64,000 nt of DNA from CAVZQN01 sp963837395 (GTDB lineage Bacteria; Acidobacteriota; HRBIN11; JAKEFK01). This document shows positions 45,246 to 54,585 of the stretch, in pieces (position 1 is the stretch's first letter; each line of letters opens with the position of its first letter). Both the position numbers and the translations under genes were made by a program. The stretch lies in the NCBI GenBank assembly GCA_963837395.1, contig CAWINI010000002.1, positions 1,008,079-1,072,078 of the forward strand, read 5' to 3'. The notes under the pieces were generated by a model, which was not told the origin of the DNA, made no database searches, and saw nothing but the letters and a program-made list of their open reading frames with translations.

Positions 45246-47516
45246 TCATTTCACGCTAAAGTAGATCTTCTTCGACTCTGTCCGATTTTTTCCCCAGTCA
45301 TCCGCTACGACCTGGAACGAGTGGGTTCCTTTATGGAGCGGTTTTTCAACTTGAAATGTAGCGAGATTTCGATCCGGATCATAATCCGCGGCATACTTAA
45401 TGTCATCTATATAAAAGAACACCTTTTCATCATCGACATCCATTCCAGTGTCATGCACCTGGGCGGCTAATTTCGGAGTGTCATTACGGGTTGAACTATT
45501 TTTTCGCGGAAAAACCAGTGTCACCACTGGCGGTACATTGTCATTCAGCAAAGCATATAAATCCAAATAAGAAATCCGTGTTTGCACAGAGTGTGATGCA
45601 AGGTCAATAGGCGATGGCAGGCTTTCCCACTTTAGACGAAAACGATTCCATCGATAAATGCTAAGCCGCTCAGGATGCACAGTGCTGGTAGGATAATTAA
45701 ATCGCAGAGTTGCACTTTTTTTCATCGGTAACCCGCGAGGTCCGAGTTGCAGCAACGGTCCAACAGGATATAAATAGCGCGCAGTGTATGCAGGAATCGT
45801 GGATGGCCAAATAAAAGAATCTTTGTACAAACTGTCCGGATCTAATGTGAGCTCATAATTTTCATTCGCCACGCGAGTAGGCTGACCGGCTTTTGCAAAT
45901 TCAGCCGGAATTGTGATCTGTGGACCTCCAGCGAGTCCTATCATCAATTTTTTTGAAACCACTGGTGCTGAAATGTCGCAATAATACGAACTAAGATTCC
46001 ATGATTGAAGCGGATAAGAACTGTTTGAAGCATCCGTTTGAATCTGGAGTGGATAGGTAATCAATTCATTTGTATCGTAAATAACGCGAAGAGCATTTCC
46101 ATAAGTTTTCACTTTCAACTCACCTTTCGGAATACCTGCTGCTGCAGTCATAGTTGGTGAAGAGGCCGATGATATCGACAAAACCTCATAAGGCGAATAT
46201 TCCACACCATCATATCCGCGTGCTTTAATCAAAACGCGATCATTCCCAAGCGATGATAACGGTGCACGGCAGATAAGCTTTGCAGACTCTGAACTTTTTT
46301 CCATCTCCACATTGTTTACGGGAAATGGCGTGAATGTCTGACCGTTATCCACTGAGTATTCAAGCTCACCGACAAACCCTGTTGGCGGAATAACTTTCCA
46401 ATCAGGATCTTCAATGCTGCTTTCTACAATCAGATCCGCAGCATCTGACTTAATATTTTTTACATGAATAACCGGTGGATGATTTACAACAAAATCCATT
46501 ACAGCTGATGATGTATTGTTCTTTGCATCTGCCGCTACTAATTCCAGATGATGTTTGCCTGGATTTAATGTGCTTGCATTGAAAGCAGCTGACTTTTGCA
46601 TGAAAGGCGTTGAAAATTCAATCGGCTGGCTCATGATGATCGGAAGTTCATAGTAGGAAGCTCCAGGCTTACCCAGATCGTAAATCAAGCCGAATCCATC
46701 AGGCTCGGAATAAGAAAACTTATCGAATTCAATTTGCGAAATTAATTTTCCATCAATCGATAATTGCATTCGCTGTGGAGCCCGGCGATAAGGACGCAGT
46801 GCAGAATCGTAAAGACTTACCGATACAAAAAAATCTCCATGAACGACCGGAACATGATCCGCTTTATACGTTCCTGCATCATTTTCAAATCGGACAGCCT
46901 GAGTTTCTAATTCACCATCAATCGCTGATCCTGCATTTGCAGGATAAAGATAAATCGCCTGAAAAGCCGGAGGCACAGGATCGGTATCATCTTGAAATCC
47001 GTTTGATAACGGATTGATTGGAATATTTTCCTCGCGACGCAATTCGAGATGAAGATGTGGCAAGCCTGCCCCAGTTTCACCGGAATATGCGACTAATGTA
47101 CCTTGCTGAATTTTGATTGGAGGATCGATAAAAATATCACCGGTATAACGATTATGTGTTTCAGCAACACGCTTTTCATAAACTTGTTCAAGACCCAAAT
47201 CCGTGGAATAACGATCTAAATGTGCATAAACAGATACGATTCCATCTGGATGGCGGATATACAATGCTCTTCCATATGCACGTTTTTGGATTTTTAATCG
47301 ATAGACCTCGCCATCTGCAATCGCTAAGACTGGCAGGCCTGTATCGCCATTCGTGCTTAAATCGATACCGGCGTGAAAATGATCGCCGCGCGATTCTCCG
47401 AATGTGGCTGAAATTCCATAATTTTGTTCGAGCGGCCATCCATAACTGACGGCCTCAGCATTGGGCGACCCATTGAATAAAAATAGTAATAACAGGGCAA
47501 AACAGAAAACCATCAT
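45246..47516 (-). CDS. exported M23 (LytM) metallopeptidase with large C-terminal region
   Basis: About 756 residues from ATG 47516. A signal peptide (MMVFCFALLLLFLFNGSPNA) comes first. The M23 domain follows directly: GDHFHAGIDLS (first His and Asp ligands), VSVYAHLDRY and LPHLHLELRRE (last His ligands), all intact, so it should cut peptidoglycan cross-bridges. The remaining 550 residues are beta-rich, Ig-like segments (VVHGDFFVSVSLYDSALRP, HHLELVAADAKNNTSSAVMD, KGTHSFQVVADDWGKNRTES), perhaps binding wall or outer-membrane material. An ATG 36 bases upstream is less likely. Confidence 0.88.
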   Translation of the reverse strand: MMVFCFALLLLFLFNGSPNAEAVSYGWPLEQNYGISATFGESRGDHFHAGIDLSTNGDTGLPVLAIADGEVYRLKIQKRAYGRALYIRHPDGIVSVYAHLDRYSTDLGLEQVYEKRVAETHNRYTGDIFIDPPIKIQQGTLVAYSGETGAGLPHLHLELRREENIPINPLSNGFQDDTDPVPPAFQAIYLYPANAGSAIDGELETQAVRFENDAGTYKADHVPVVHGDFFVSVSLYDSALRPYRRAPQRMQLSIDGKLISQIEFDKFSYSEPDGFGLIYDLGKPGASYYELPIIMSQPIEFSTPFMQKSAAFNASTLNPGKHHLELVAADAKNNTSSAVMDFVVNHPPVIHVKNIKSDAADLIVESSIEDPDWKVIPPTGFVGELEYSVDNGQTFTPFPVNNVEMEKSSESAKLICRAPLSSLGNDRVLIKARGYDGVEYSPYEVLSISSASSPTMTAAAGIPKGELKVKTYGNALRVIYDTNELITYPLQIQTDASNSSYPLQSWNLSSYYCDISAPVVSKKLMIGLAGGPQITIPAEFAKAGQPTRVANENYELTLDPDSLYKDSFIWPSTIPAYTARYLYPVGPLLQLGPRGLPMKKSATLRFNYPTSTVHPERLSIYRWNRFRLKWESLPSPIDLASHSVQTRISYLDLYALLNDNVPPVVTLVFPRKNSSTRNDTPKLAAQVHDTGMDVDDEKVFFYIDDIKYAADYDPDRNLATFQVEKPLHKGTHSFQVVADDWGKNRTESKKIYFSVK

Positions 47517-47641
47517 CTCAGTGTTGCAAGGATTATACCAAACAATGCTCACAAACTTTCCTGGAGGGCGGGCGTCCCTGCCCGCCTATTGCGCGGGTTC
47601 TCAATTTGACGTCGCCCACGGAATAGTACTAACATTGTCGT

Positions 47642-48121
47642 ATGCAAAAAGTCCTGCAGGACGATAGTCGTCTGCAATTTGTTATTTTTCAAGTAGGGGC
47701 GCAGAATTTCGCTGTTGAAATTACAAGAGTGAAAGAAATTCAGCGTTACCAAAAACCGACGGCTATCCCGAAATCTCCGGCATTTTTAGAAGGCGTAATT
47801 GAAGTTCGTGGAAATCTTATCCCGGTTGTAGATTTGCGAAAGCGGTTTGAAATTTCGCCGAATCAGACCGATTCGCACACCCGCATCATTATCTTACGTG
47901 CCGTTAAACGGAAAGTAGGGATCGTGGTTGATGCAGTTCATCGTGTGCTATCGATTCCGCTGAAAGATATTAAGGCGCCGCCAGCAATTGCTCAGGCGCA
48001 TGGTGCGGATCCGATGCTTGCTGTGGCAAAGCACAAAAATGAATTGTATGTAGTTCTGGATCTCGATCGCATCCTGTCATCCGTTCAGAAGATAAGCTTG
48101 AAAGAAGTCAAACTCGCTTAG
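47642..48121 (+). CDS. cheW: CheW-like chemotaxis adaptor
   Basis: 159-residue CheW domain protein that links receptors to the CheA kinase. Motifs: LQFVIFQVGAQNFAVEITRV, PAFLEGVIEVRGNLIPVVDL, RIIILRAVKRKVGIVVDAVH, LYVVLDLDRILS. No other chemotaxis gene is in the window, so it may serve a remote array. A GGGCGGGC-type hairpin (47565-47586) lies upstream. TTGACG-N18-TAACAT at 47606-47635 could be a promoter, which would leave almost no leader. Confidence 0.93.
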   Translation: MQKVLQDDSRLQFVIFQVGAQNFAVEITRVKEIQRYQKPTAIPKSPAFLEGVIEVRGNLIPVVDLRKRFEISPNQTDSHTRIIILRAVKRKVGIVVDAVHRVLSIPLKDIKAPPAIAQAHGADPMLAVAKHKNELYVVLDLDRILSSVQKISLKEVKLA

Positions 48122-48123
48122 CT

Positions 48124-48236
48124 TTAATCACTGAAACACGGAATTCACTGAAAGCTCGAAATTTTTACAAAAAACTCGGCGAACTCTGCGTTAAAAAAGA
48201 TTTTATTTCCGTGCATTCAGTGTTTCCGTGATTAAA
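48124..48236. repeat. CACGGAAT-word palindromic region
   Basis: ATCACTGAAACACGGAATTC at 48126 is mirrored by CATTCAGTGTTTCCGTGATT ending near 48236, around about 70 bases that include CTCGGCGAACTCTGCG. It is related to the copy at 34125-34189. Confidence 0.6.
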
Positions 48237-48257
48237 TCTTTGTGGTAAACCTTATTC

Positions 48258-48977
48258 ATGTATTTGTACGTACCTGCCAAAACGATCTTTCATCAACTGC
48301 ATCCGGTCTCAAAACTGCTGCTGCTTCTTTTCATGATCATGATTCCATTTTTCGCTCCCGGATTGATTGGAATTGTCGTTGTGTTTTTTTGCTATCTTGC
48401 ATTGCTGATTGCAGCACATGGTTTTGGAAATCTCAAAAAGATGGCGAAGCTGATGGTTCTATTTTGGATAGGCACATTTCTCATCTGGATTATTATTCCT
48501 TATCTCAGGCATTCACCATGGAGTTATACCGGTTCAGCTTTGCTAGCGACACGCATCGTTAGTTTTGTTCTGGCAGGATTAACGTTTGGCACAATTACCA
48601 GAGTCGAAGAATTTACATACGGTCTCACACGTCTCAAGATTCCATACAAGGGAGCGTTCGCGTTAACGCTTGGATTTCGTTTGGTGCCGCTGTTCTACCA
48701 GAATCTACAAACAATTGTTGAAGCTCAAAAATCTCGCGGTGTCGATTTGGATAATGCTAGCTTGTTTCGCAAAGCAGGATTGTATCTACCGGTAATCAGC
48801 ATTTTGATTTCATACGGACTTCGAAATGCAGACATCATGGCCATGGCTTTAGAAGCGAAAGGTTTCGGTTACTCTCCCCATCGAACTTTCTATATGCATC
48901 CTGCCTTTAGATTTCTTGATATTGCAATTTTGGTGATTGCATCCGGCACCATAGCTGCACTTTACCTGTTACACTGA
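48258..48977 (+). CDS. ecfT: energy-coupling factor transporter transmembrane protein
   Basis: 239-residue EcfT/CbiQ-type coupling protein of ECF vitamin/metal importers. There are five or so membrane helices. The cytoplasmic coupling region has the Ala-Arg-Gly type motif (QKSRGVDLDN and ALEAKGFGYSPHRT) that contacts the ATPases. Neither EcfA ATPases nor an S-component gene is adjacent, so they must lie elsewhere or the protein works in a different setting. It is followed by aroDE after 3 bases, an unrelated pathway. Confidence 0.88.
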   Translation: MYLYVPAKTIFHQLHPVSKLLLLLFMIMIPFFAPGLIGIVVVFFCYLALLIAAHGFGNLKKMAKLMVLFWIGTFLIWIIIPYLRHSPWSYTGSALLATRIVSFVLAGLTFGTITRVEEFTYGLTRLKIPYKGAFALTLGFRLVPLFYQNLQTIVEAQKSRGVDLDNASLFRKAGLYLPVISILISYGLRNADIMAMALEAKGFGYSPHRTFYMHPAFRFLDIAILVIASGTIAALYLLH

Positions 48978-48980
48978 ATC

Positions 48981-50303
48981 ATGGGTTTTCCCATCTGTCT
49001 TTCTGTTTTTGGCAACACAAAATCGCTGTCTGAAATCTTTCGAAACTACGGAGAAACGGCCGACCTTTTTGAAGTTCGTCTTGATCTCAGTGAAAAACTG
49101 GATCTTCCATCGATTCGAGCCAGCACAACAAAGCCGCTGATTTTTGCTTCACACAATAATCCTGAGCTGTTGAATGATGCTGAACCATTTGCGGACTATA
49201 TCGATATCGGTCCGCTAACGGCTACTTCGATGAAACGGATTGTTTCTTTTCATGGGAAAGATGAAGCTCCTGATGCGCTGTGGCAAAAATATAGTGGTGA
49301 GCACATCACAAAGCTCGTTTTAGATACAAACGATTATTCAAAGATAGCTTCACTTTTGAAATTGAATTCCGGGAAAGCAATTTGTTTCGCAATGGGTGAA
49401 GTCGGCGCATTCAGCAGAATCCTTTCGGTCTTCAAAAAAGCACCATGGATTTATGCATCGCTTTCACAACAACCAACAGCATCCGGACAATTCTCGATTG
49501 ATCAACTAATCAACATTTATGATGTAAAACGTTTTTCTGCAGAGCCTAACGTGTTTGGCATTCTGGGGAATCCGGTTTCGCATAGTCGATCGCCTGCATT
49601 TCATAATCAAAAGTTTGCAGAACACAATTTGCCATGGATCTACTTACCGTTTCCTTGTTTGCACCTTGAATCTTTTATGGATCATCGCGAACAATTTGGA
49701 ATTGTGGGATTGAGTGTGACTCATCCGGATAAAGAAAAAGTAATTTCGTATCTTTCTGAGCAGACGCCTGAAGTGAAGAAATTACGTTCGTGCAATACGC
49801 TTCTTTGGAAAAATAACGCGTGGCATGGAATCAATACGGATGTTGTCGGCTTCGAAGGACTTCTAATCAGACATGGTATTGAACTTGAAAATAAACGTGT
49901 TGCGATTATCGGTGCTGGTGGTGCAGCCCGCGCAGCAGCGTTTGTGATATCAACAAGTTCGGCAAAACTAATTTTCCTGAACCGCACACATTCAAAAGCA
50001 TTGGAGCTTGCTAAGGAATTCAATGGAATTGCTGTTCCGCTGTCGGAATTTCGATCTGTTGAATATGATATTGTGATTCAAACTACACCGATAGGGATAC
50101 GGAATGAGGAATGTCCGATCAATCCGGATTTGCTTAGGCCATCAACGACCGTCATTGATGTTTTATATGAACCTGCCGAGACTCTTCTGTTGCGAAAAGC
50201 AAAAGGCATTGGCTGCCGTGTGATGAATGGCGAAGATTGGTTTGTGGCGCAAGCAGAAGCGCAGTTTCAATATTGGCTGAGGAATTCACCACAAAGACAC
50301 TAA
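48981..50303 (+). CDS. aroDE: bifunctional 3-dehydroquinate dehydratase / shikimate dehydrogenase
   Basis: 440-residue fusion catalysing two consecutive shikimate-pathway steps. Residues 1-195 are a type I dehydroquinase: DLFEVRLDLSEKL, the Schiff-base region TKLVLDTNDYSKIA, and ICFAMGEVGAFSRILS. Residues 197-440 are AroE: FGILGNPVSHSRSPAFHNQ, GLSVTHPDKEKVISYL with the catalytic Lys, CNTLLWKNNAWHGINTDVVG, and the dinucleotide loop VAIIGAGGAARAAAFVI. Both halves look complete. The fusion is known from plants, chlamydiae and some Acidobacteriota-like lineages. Confidence 0.95.
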   Translation: MGFPICLSVFGNTKSLSEIFRNYGETADLFEVRLDLSEKLDLPSIRASTTKPLIFASHNNPELLNDAEPFADYIDIGPLTATSMKRIVSFHGKDEAPDALWQKYSGEHITKLVLDTNDYSKIASLLKLNSGKAICFAMGEVGAFSRILSVFKKAPWIYASLSQQPTASGQFSIDQLINIYDVKRFSAEPNVFGILGNPVSHSRSPAFHNQKFAEHNLPWIYLPFPCLHLESFMDHREQFGIVGLSVTHPDKEKVISYLSEQTPEVKKLRSCNTLLWKNNAWHGINTDVVGFEGLLIRHGIELENKRVAIIGAGGAARAAAFVISTSSAKLIFLNRTHSKALELAKEFNGIAVPLSEFRSVEYDIVIQTTPIGIRNEECPINPDLLRPSTTVIDVLYEPAETLLLRKAKGIGCRVMNGEDWFVAQAEAQFQYWLRNSPQRH

Positions 50304-50351
50304 GATACCATCGAACACTAACCGCACTCCTCAACATGCTAAACTAACGCA

Positions 50352-51092
50352 ATGCATTTCGATGGGTTGGCATTATTGTGTGCAGTTCTTGCTGCATCCG
50401 CCACGATTTTGGGTGGCGCAATGGTATTTGTCAAACGTCGTTTTGATGATCATTTCCTCAAATATTCCATTGCATTTGGAGCCGGATTCATGCTTGGAGC
50501 TGCAGCGCTTGCAATGCTTCCGGAGAGTTTCAAGATCAGTACGCGAGCGCCGATCTGGTTTTTAGCCGGTTACCTGACTATCCATTTTTTTGAGCACACC
50601 ATCATTTCGCATTTCCATTTCGGCGAAGAAACACACTCTGATGCCGTTGTGAATCCAATTGTTGGATACACATCAATTTTCGGATTAAGCATCCACAATT
50701 TTTTCGATGGAATTTCAATCGGTTCCGGATTTCTAATTTCGCCGGTTTTGGGATTACTAATTTTTGGTGCTGTTGCTCTTCACAAATTGCCGGATGGATT
50801 TACGATTGCATCGATCATGCTTGCCAGCGGACGCTCCGCGCAAAAAGCATTTTATGCTTCGATTATTCTTGGGTTAAGTACACTGGCGGGCGCAGTGTTG
50901 ATCGCATTATTCAAAGGTGTGGTTACTGTTGCGCTGCCATTTTCGGCAGGAGTGACAGTTTATATCGCAGCGACCGATTTGCTTCCTGTCATTAACGAAC
51001 ACAAACGCCTGCGTTATTCTTTTGCTTTTTTTGCAGGGATTCTGATTTTTTATGTTAGCGATTCGATTTTGTCCGCTTTCTTCAAAACATAG
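50352..51092 (+). CDS. ZIP family metal transporter
   Basis: 246-residue inner-membrane protein with about eight helices and the ZIP metal-site motifs: HNFFDGISIGSGF in one helix and HKLPDGFTIASIML in the next. A His-containing loop (HTIISHFHFGEETHSD) lies between helices 3 and 4. It would move Zn2+ or another divalent metal. The last 43 bases overlap the end of the opposing acetyltransferase gene. Confidence 0.92.
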   Translation: MHFDGLALLCAVLAASATILGGAMVFVKRRFDDHFLKYSIAFGAGFMLGAAALAMLPESFKISTRAPIWFLAGYLTIHFFEHTIISHFHFGEETHSDAVVNPIVGYTSIFGLSIHNFFDGISIGSGFLISPVLGLLIFGAVALHKLPDGFTIASIMLASGRSAQKAFYASIILGLSTLAGAVLIALFKGVVTVALPFSAGVTVYIAATDLLPVINEHKRLRYSFAFFAGILIFYVSDSILSAFFKT

Positions 51093-51874
51093 AAGCTGCG
51101 CGATGGCGAAGTTTGTTTCCAGTGTAAGAATGTGTAGGCCACATATCCGCGATCGAAGTAATGCGTAAAAATTGCCCGCGTTTGTAATCGCCAGCTTAAA
51201 CCTGACTCAGGGAATTTCGCTTTCAACGTTTGCATGTTTTCGGGAATTTCCACGAACAAAACAGGATCGTTGCGATCCAGCTTCACATCTTGAATGTGCA
51301 AAAATCCATCTTCAGTTCGAATGCTCTTCGTAACTAAAACCGAATCATCGGGCAACTGATTCCAATCTTCTGTTTTTTTCAACGGAGGAATCTGCCAGTG
51401 CGCAATGAATCTATCAGTTGGACTTCCTTTATGAAGATGGCTGGATGTTTCACCGTAAATATTGATTTCATATTCTTTAATAATGCAGCCTAATTTCCGA
51501 AGATTGAAATAAGCATTGCGGCTCTCCAGCGGATCATAAGTCCATTCAATCAGCTCATAACCTTTTTCTTGCGACAATTTGTATTGTGCCATCTTCAACT
51601 GATAACCAATGTCAGAATTCTGATTTTCGGGCTTAACCGCGAGCATGTGTGACCATTGCACCTTATGACCTTTATGAATTCCGGGCAAACTATAAACAAA
51701 GCCGATCATTTCTTTTTCATTGTATGCGCCCAACACAACACCATCATTCCGCGCTGAAATCATCAATAACGGAAGCGGAACAACGTCATAAGGATCATCA
51801 AATCCCCAGATAATTTTTTGCAAATTGACACACGCTTGAAAGTCATCAAGCGTAGTCATTTCACGAATATTCAT
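51050..51874 (-). CDS. GNAT-like N-acetyltransferase
   Basis: 274-residue protein with an N-terminal GNAT fold: MTTLDDFQACVNLQKIIWGF, VLGAYNEKEMIGFVYSLPG, the acetyl-CoA region HMLAVKPENQNSDIGYQLKM, then ELIEWTYDPLESRNAYFNLR. The C-terminal half (from about 150) is a family-specific extension seen in COG3375-type proteins. The substrate is unknown. Its ATG overlaps the stop of the YdjM-like gene by 4 bases, so the two are coupled. Confidence 0.85.
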   Translation of the reverse strand: MNIREMTTLDDFQACVNLQKIIWGFDDPYDVVPLPLLMISARNDGVVLGAYNEKEMIGFVYSLPGIHKGHKVQWSHMLAVKPENQNSDIGYQLKMAQYKLSQEKGYELIEWTYDPLESRNAYFNLRKLGCIIKEYEINIYGETSSHLHKGSPTDRFIAHWQIPPLKKTEDWNQLPDDSVLVTKSIRTEDGFLHIQDVKLDRNDPVLFVEIPENMQTLKAKFPESGLSWRLQTRAIFTHYFDRGYVAYTFLHWKQTSPSRSFYVLKKADKIESLT

Positions 51875-52827
51875 GATCTTGTAAACCTGCTTTCGATAAT
51901 TTTGCCAGAATCATCCATTTTTATTCGAAGTACAAACGGTCTTCGAAAGTTTACGGTCTTCATTGCCTGAACCCTCATGTAAAATCGGAGGTCGCTAAAT
52001 TCTACTATATGAAACTTGCCTTCGATGCGTTCTGATACTACAGGATATCTTGCAAACCAATAATACAGGATTCCCATATCGGAATCGCGTGCCTGTTGCT
52101 CAAAAAACGAACCATTCGTTTTGTTAAAAACCTGGAATGGCGGTTGCGGTTTTCTAAAGCTCCAATACCGCGATTGATAATAATGCGAACCGGCATCCAA
52201 AATGCCTGACCACCAGAACGGCAAACCAAATTGAGGAACTGCCGTCGCAGAAGAATAGCTAATGTTATTCTCCTGTGCGCTTTGTTTTAATTGATGCAGC
52301 GCAAGTTCATGATTGCCTGCGCAAAAAATTATGTAACAGCAAGCAGCAGCAATTCCAATCGTTGCACGTCTTCTACTCGACTCTGACCTTTGACGCGCAA
52401 ACAGAAGTGACACGAAAAGAATCAAACTGAAAAAAATATCGATAATAAAAACCCAATCGAAGAAGTAACGTGTTTTTGAAAATGGGTAAAGAACAATTGT
52501 GCCGTACGAAGTAATCAAATCCAAAAGTTGATGACTTAAAAGTGCGACCCAGCATGCAGCGATCCATGGAAGAAACCGCCGCTCGCGATCAAGACGTCCG
52601 AATAAAGCACCTAATGCCACGCCGAAAATAAGAATTCCGGTAAAGGAATGGGTGATGCCCCGGTGGTTTTCTAGATAACTTGGAATACCATTGATACGAT
52701 AAAGAATGTCTATATCAGGAAAGACCGCAACGCCAGCTAATAGCCATCGTGCCCGCCGTCCCAAATGCTGTGCAAATCCTGTTTCAGCGATAAGCGCACC
52801 GGCCAAACCATGTGTGACAGAATCCAT
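51871..52827 (-). CDS. YdjM-like membrane metal-dependent hydrolase
   Basis: 318 residues from ATG 52827 (MDSVTHGLAGALIAETGF). The N-terminal part has the motifs of YdjM/DUF457 membrane hydrolases: DSVTHG, VFPDIDIL, HRGITHSFTG and a later LLSHQLLDLITSYGT, giving a metal site of His and Asp in the membrane. About five helices follow. The C-terminal 120 residues are soluble (FHIVEFSDLRFYMRVQAMKT). YdjM of E. coli is SOS-induced; the reaction is not established. It is co-transcribed with the GNAT gene. Confidence 0.87.
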   Translation of the reverse strand: MDSVTHGLAGALIAETGFAQHLGRRARWLLAGVAVFPDIDILYRINGIPSYLENHRGITHSFTGILIFGVALGALFGRLDRERRFLPWIAACWVALLSHQLLDLITSYGTIVLYPFSKTRYFFDWVFIIDIFFSLILFVSLLFARQRSESSRRRATIGIAAACCYIIFCAGNHELALHQLKQSAQENNISYSSATAVPQFGLPFWWSGILDAGSHYYQSRYWSFRKPQPPFQVFNKTNGSFFEQQARDSDMGILYYWFARYPVVSERIEGKFHIVEFSDLRFYMRVQAMKTVNFRRPFVLRIKMDDSGKIIESRFTRS

Positions 52828-52899
52828 AGTGTTGGAATGAAAACTGCTATAATACCAGATTCTTAACATCTGCTTTGAAAATCAGTTCTTTTTTCAAGG

Positions 52900-52991
52900 T
52901 CCCCTCCTTATGAAGGAGGGGGTAAGGGGGAGGTTGGAGACATTTAACGGCCTCCAACCCCCTCTTTAATCTCCCCCTTCATAAGGGGGAG
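52900..52991. repeat. CCCCTTATGAAGGGG-type palindrome
   Basis: Left arm CCCCTCCTTATGAAGGAGGG (from 52901) and inverted right arm CTCCCCCTTCATAAGGGGGA (52971-52990), each itself a hairpin, pair with each other through GGTTGGAG/CTCCAACC. It lies upstream of glmU between divergent genes, so it is not a simple terminator. Confidence 0.65.
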
Positions 52992-53037
52992 AAAATCGCA
53001 ACTGTCTTTCATTATTCTTGTTTGATGTTAAAGCTCT

Positions 53038-54423
53038 ATGAATTTACACGTTTGTGTTCTGGCTGCCGGTCAAAGCAAGCGGATGCAATCGAAAACATCC
53101 AAGGTGTTGCATCCATTATGTGGTCGTCCCTTGATTCTTCACGTTTTAAAATCTGTAGAAGCCCTTCTACCAATGAGCATCAGTGTCGTTGTGGGACATC
53201 AACGTGATCAAATTCTGGAAACATTAGATAAAAAGATCGTAGACTTCGTCATTCAAGAGCAACAACTGGGAACTGCTCATGCATTGGGTGAATATTTAAA
53301 ACAGAAACCTGCGATTACCGGTCAGGTTCTGGTTTTATATGGCGATACGCCCTTAATTCCAACTCAGCTTTTACAACAACTGATTCATTCTGCATCTGCA
53401 AACAACGCAGAACTGGCGATGTTTACAACTGAACTCGAAGATCCTACAGGCTACGGTCGCATTATTCGGAACTCATCAAACGAGGTTGAAGGCATTGTTG
53501 AGGAAGCTGATGCATCTGAAGCGCAACGCAAAGTTCGTGAAATCAATGCAGGAGTTTATTTATTCGATATTGAAAGTTTGCGGAATTGGATTCCAAGAAT
53601 CGCTGCTACGAATAAACAGAAGGAATTTTATTTAACAGACGTTGTGGCATTGGCATTGCAAGATAACAAAAAGATTTTAGCGGTGTCTGGTAAATCAGAG
53701 GATTTGATGGGAATTAATACCCGCGTTGAACTTGCAGAAGCAACTCGGTTAATGCGCCGGCGGATTAATCATGAGTGGATGATGAAAGGCGTAACGATGA
53801 TTGATCCGGAAACAACGTACATTGATATTGACGTGCGGTTAGCTTCCGATGTTGTGATTCATCCCAATGTGCATCTGGAAGGGGAGTGCATGATCGGAGG
53901 CGGTGTCACGATTTATCCGAACTGCAGAATTATCAATAGCTGGATTAATATTGGCTGCGTGATTTATGAAAATACTTCCATCGATTCTGCGCATCTGGAA
54001 TCTGGCGTAAAGATCGGACCATTCGCTCGTGTCCGTCCGGACACAGTTTTAGGTGCAAACGTACGCATTGGAAACTTCGTGGAATTGAAAAAAACTTCTG
54101 TTGGTGATGGTTCTAAAGCAAATCATTTGTCATATCTTGGCGATGCGGTGATTGGAAAAAATGTGAATGTTGGTGCAGGTACGATCACCTGTAATTATGA
54201 TGGCGAGAAAAAACATCAAACCATCATTGAGGATGAAGTTTTTGTAGGAAGTGATTCTCAGCTTGTCGCACCAGTAAAAATCGGAAAAGGTGCTTATATT
54301 GCGGCTGGATCCAGCATCACCGAAGAAGTTCCTCCGGAATCTCTTGCCATTGCTCGCTCCCGGCAGACCAATATTGAGGGATGGGCCAAGAAGAAAAAAT
54401 TAAAAATTAAAGATAAGAAATAA
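53038..54423 (+). CDS. glmU: bifunctional GlcNAc-1-P uridylyltransferase / GlcN-1-P acetyltransferase
   Basis: Makes UDP-GlcNAc for peptidoglycan and LPS. The 461 residues split into a pyrophosphorylase domain (1-230; VLAAGQSKRMQSKTSKVLHP, LYGDTPLI, QQLGTAHALGEY, GYGRIIRN) and a left-handed beta-helix acetyltransferase (from about 250; GPFARVRPDTVLG, GNFVELKKT, NHLSYLGDAVIG, NVGAGTITCNYDGEKKH, FVGSDSQLVAPV). All expected active-site residues are visible. It ends in a Lys-rich tail. Confidence 0.97.
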   Translation: MNLHVCVLAAGQSKRMQSKTSKVLHPLCGRPLILHVLKSVEALLPMSISVVVGHQRDQILETLDKKIVDFVIQEQQLGTAHALGEYLKQKPAITGQVLVLYGDTPLIPTQLLQQLIHSASANNAELAMFTTELEDPTGYGRIIRNSSNEVEGIVEEADASEAQRKVREINAGVYLFDIESLRNWIPRIAATNKQKEFYLTDVVALALQDNKKILAVSGKSEDLMGINTRVELAEATRLMRRRINHEWMMKGVTMIDPETTYIDIDVRLASDVVIHPNVHLEGECMIGGGVTIYPNCRIINSWINIGCVIYENTSIDSAHLESGVKIGPFARVRPDTVLGANVRIGNFVELKKTSVGDGSKANHLSYLGDAVIGKNVNVGAGTITCNYDGEKKHQTIIEDEVFVGSDSQLVAPVKIGKGAYIAAGSSITEEVPPESLAIARSRQTNIEGWAKKKKLKIKDKK

Positions 54424-54428
54424 AAGAA

Positions 54429-54580
54429 CTAAATCCGAAACTCGAAAATCCTAAATCCGAAACAAATTCTAATACCTAAATTCAAAATCCAAAATATCTA
54501 GATTTGGCTGTTTTTGAGCATTTGAATTTTGTACTTTGGATTTATTTAGGATTTCGATATTCGAATTTCGGATTTATTAA
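54429..54580. repeat. AAATCCGAAA-word palindrome between convergent genes
   Basis: CTAAATCCGAAACTCGAAAA at 54429 and its relatives are mirrored by TTCGAATTTCGGATTTATTA ending about 54581. The centre, AATATCTAGATTTGG, is AT-rich. It fills the gap between the glmU stop and an opposing stop. Confidence 0.6.
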
Positions 54581-54585
54581 AGGAA

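Noticed and set aside
47563..47586. GGGCGGGC hairpin as a terminator
   Set aside because: It lacks a T run and lies upstream of two divergent starts. It is more likely one of the dispersed intergenic repeats.
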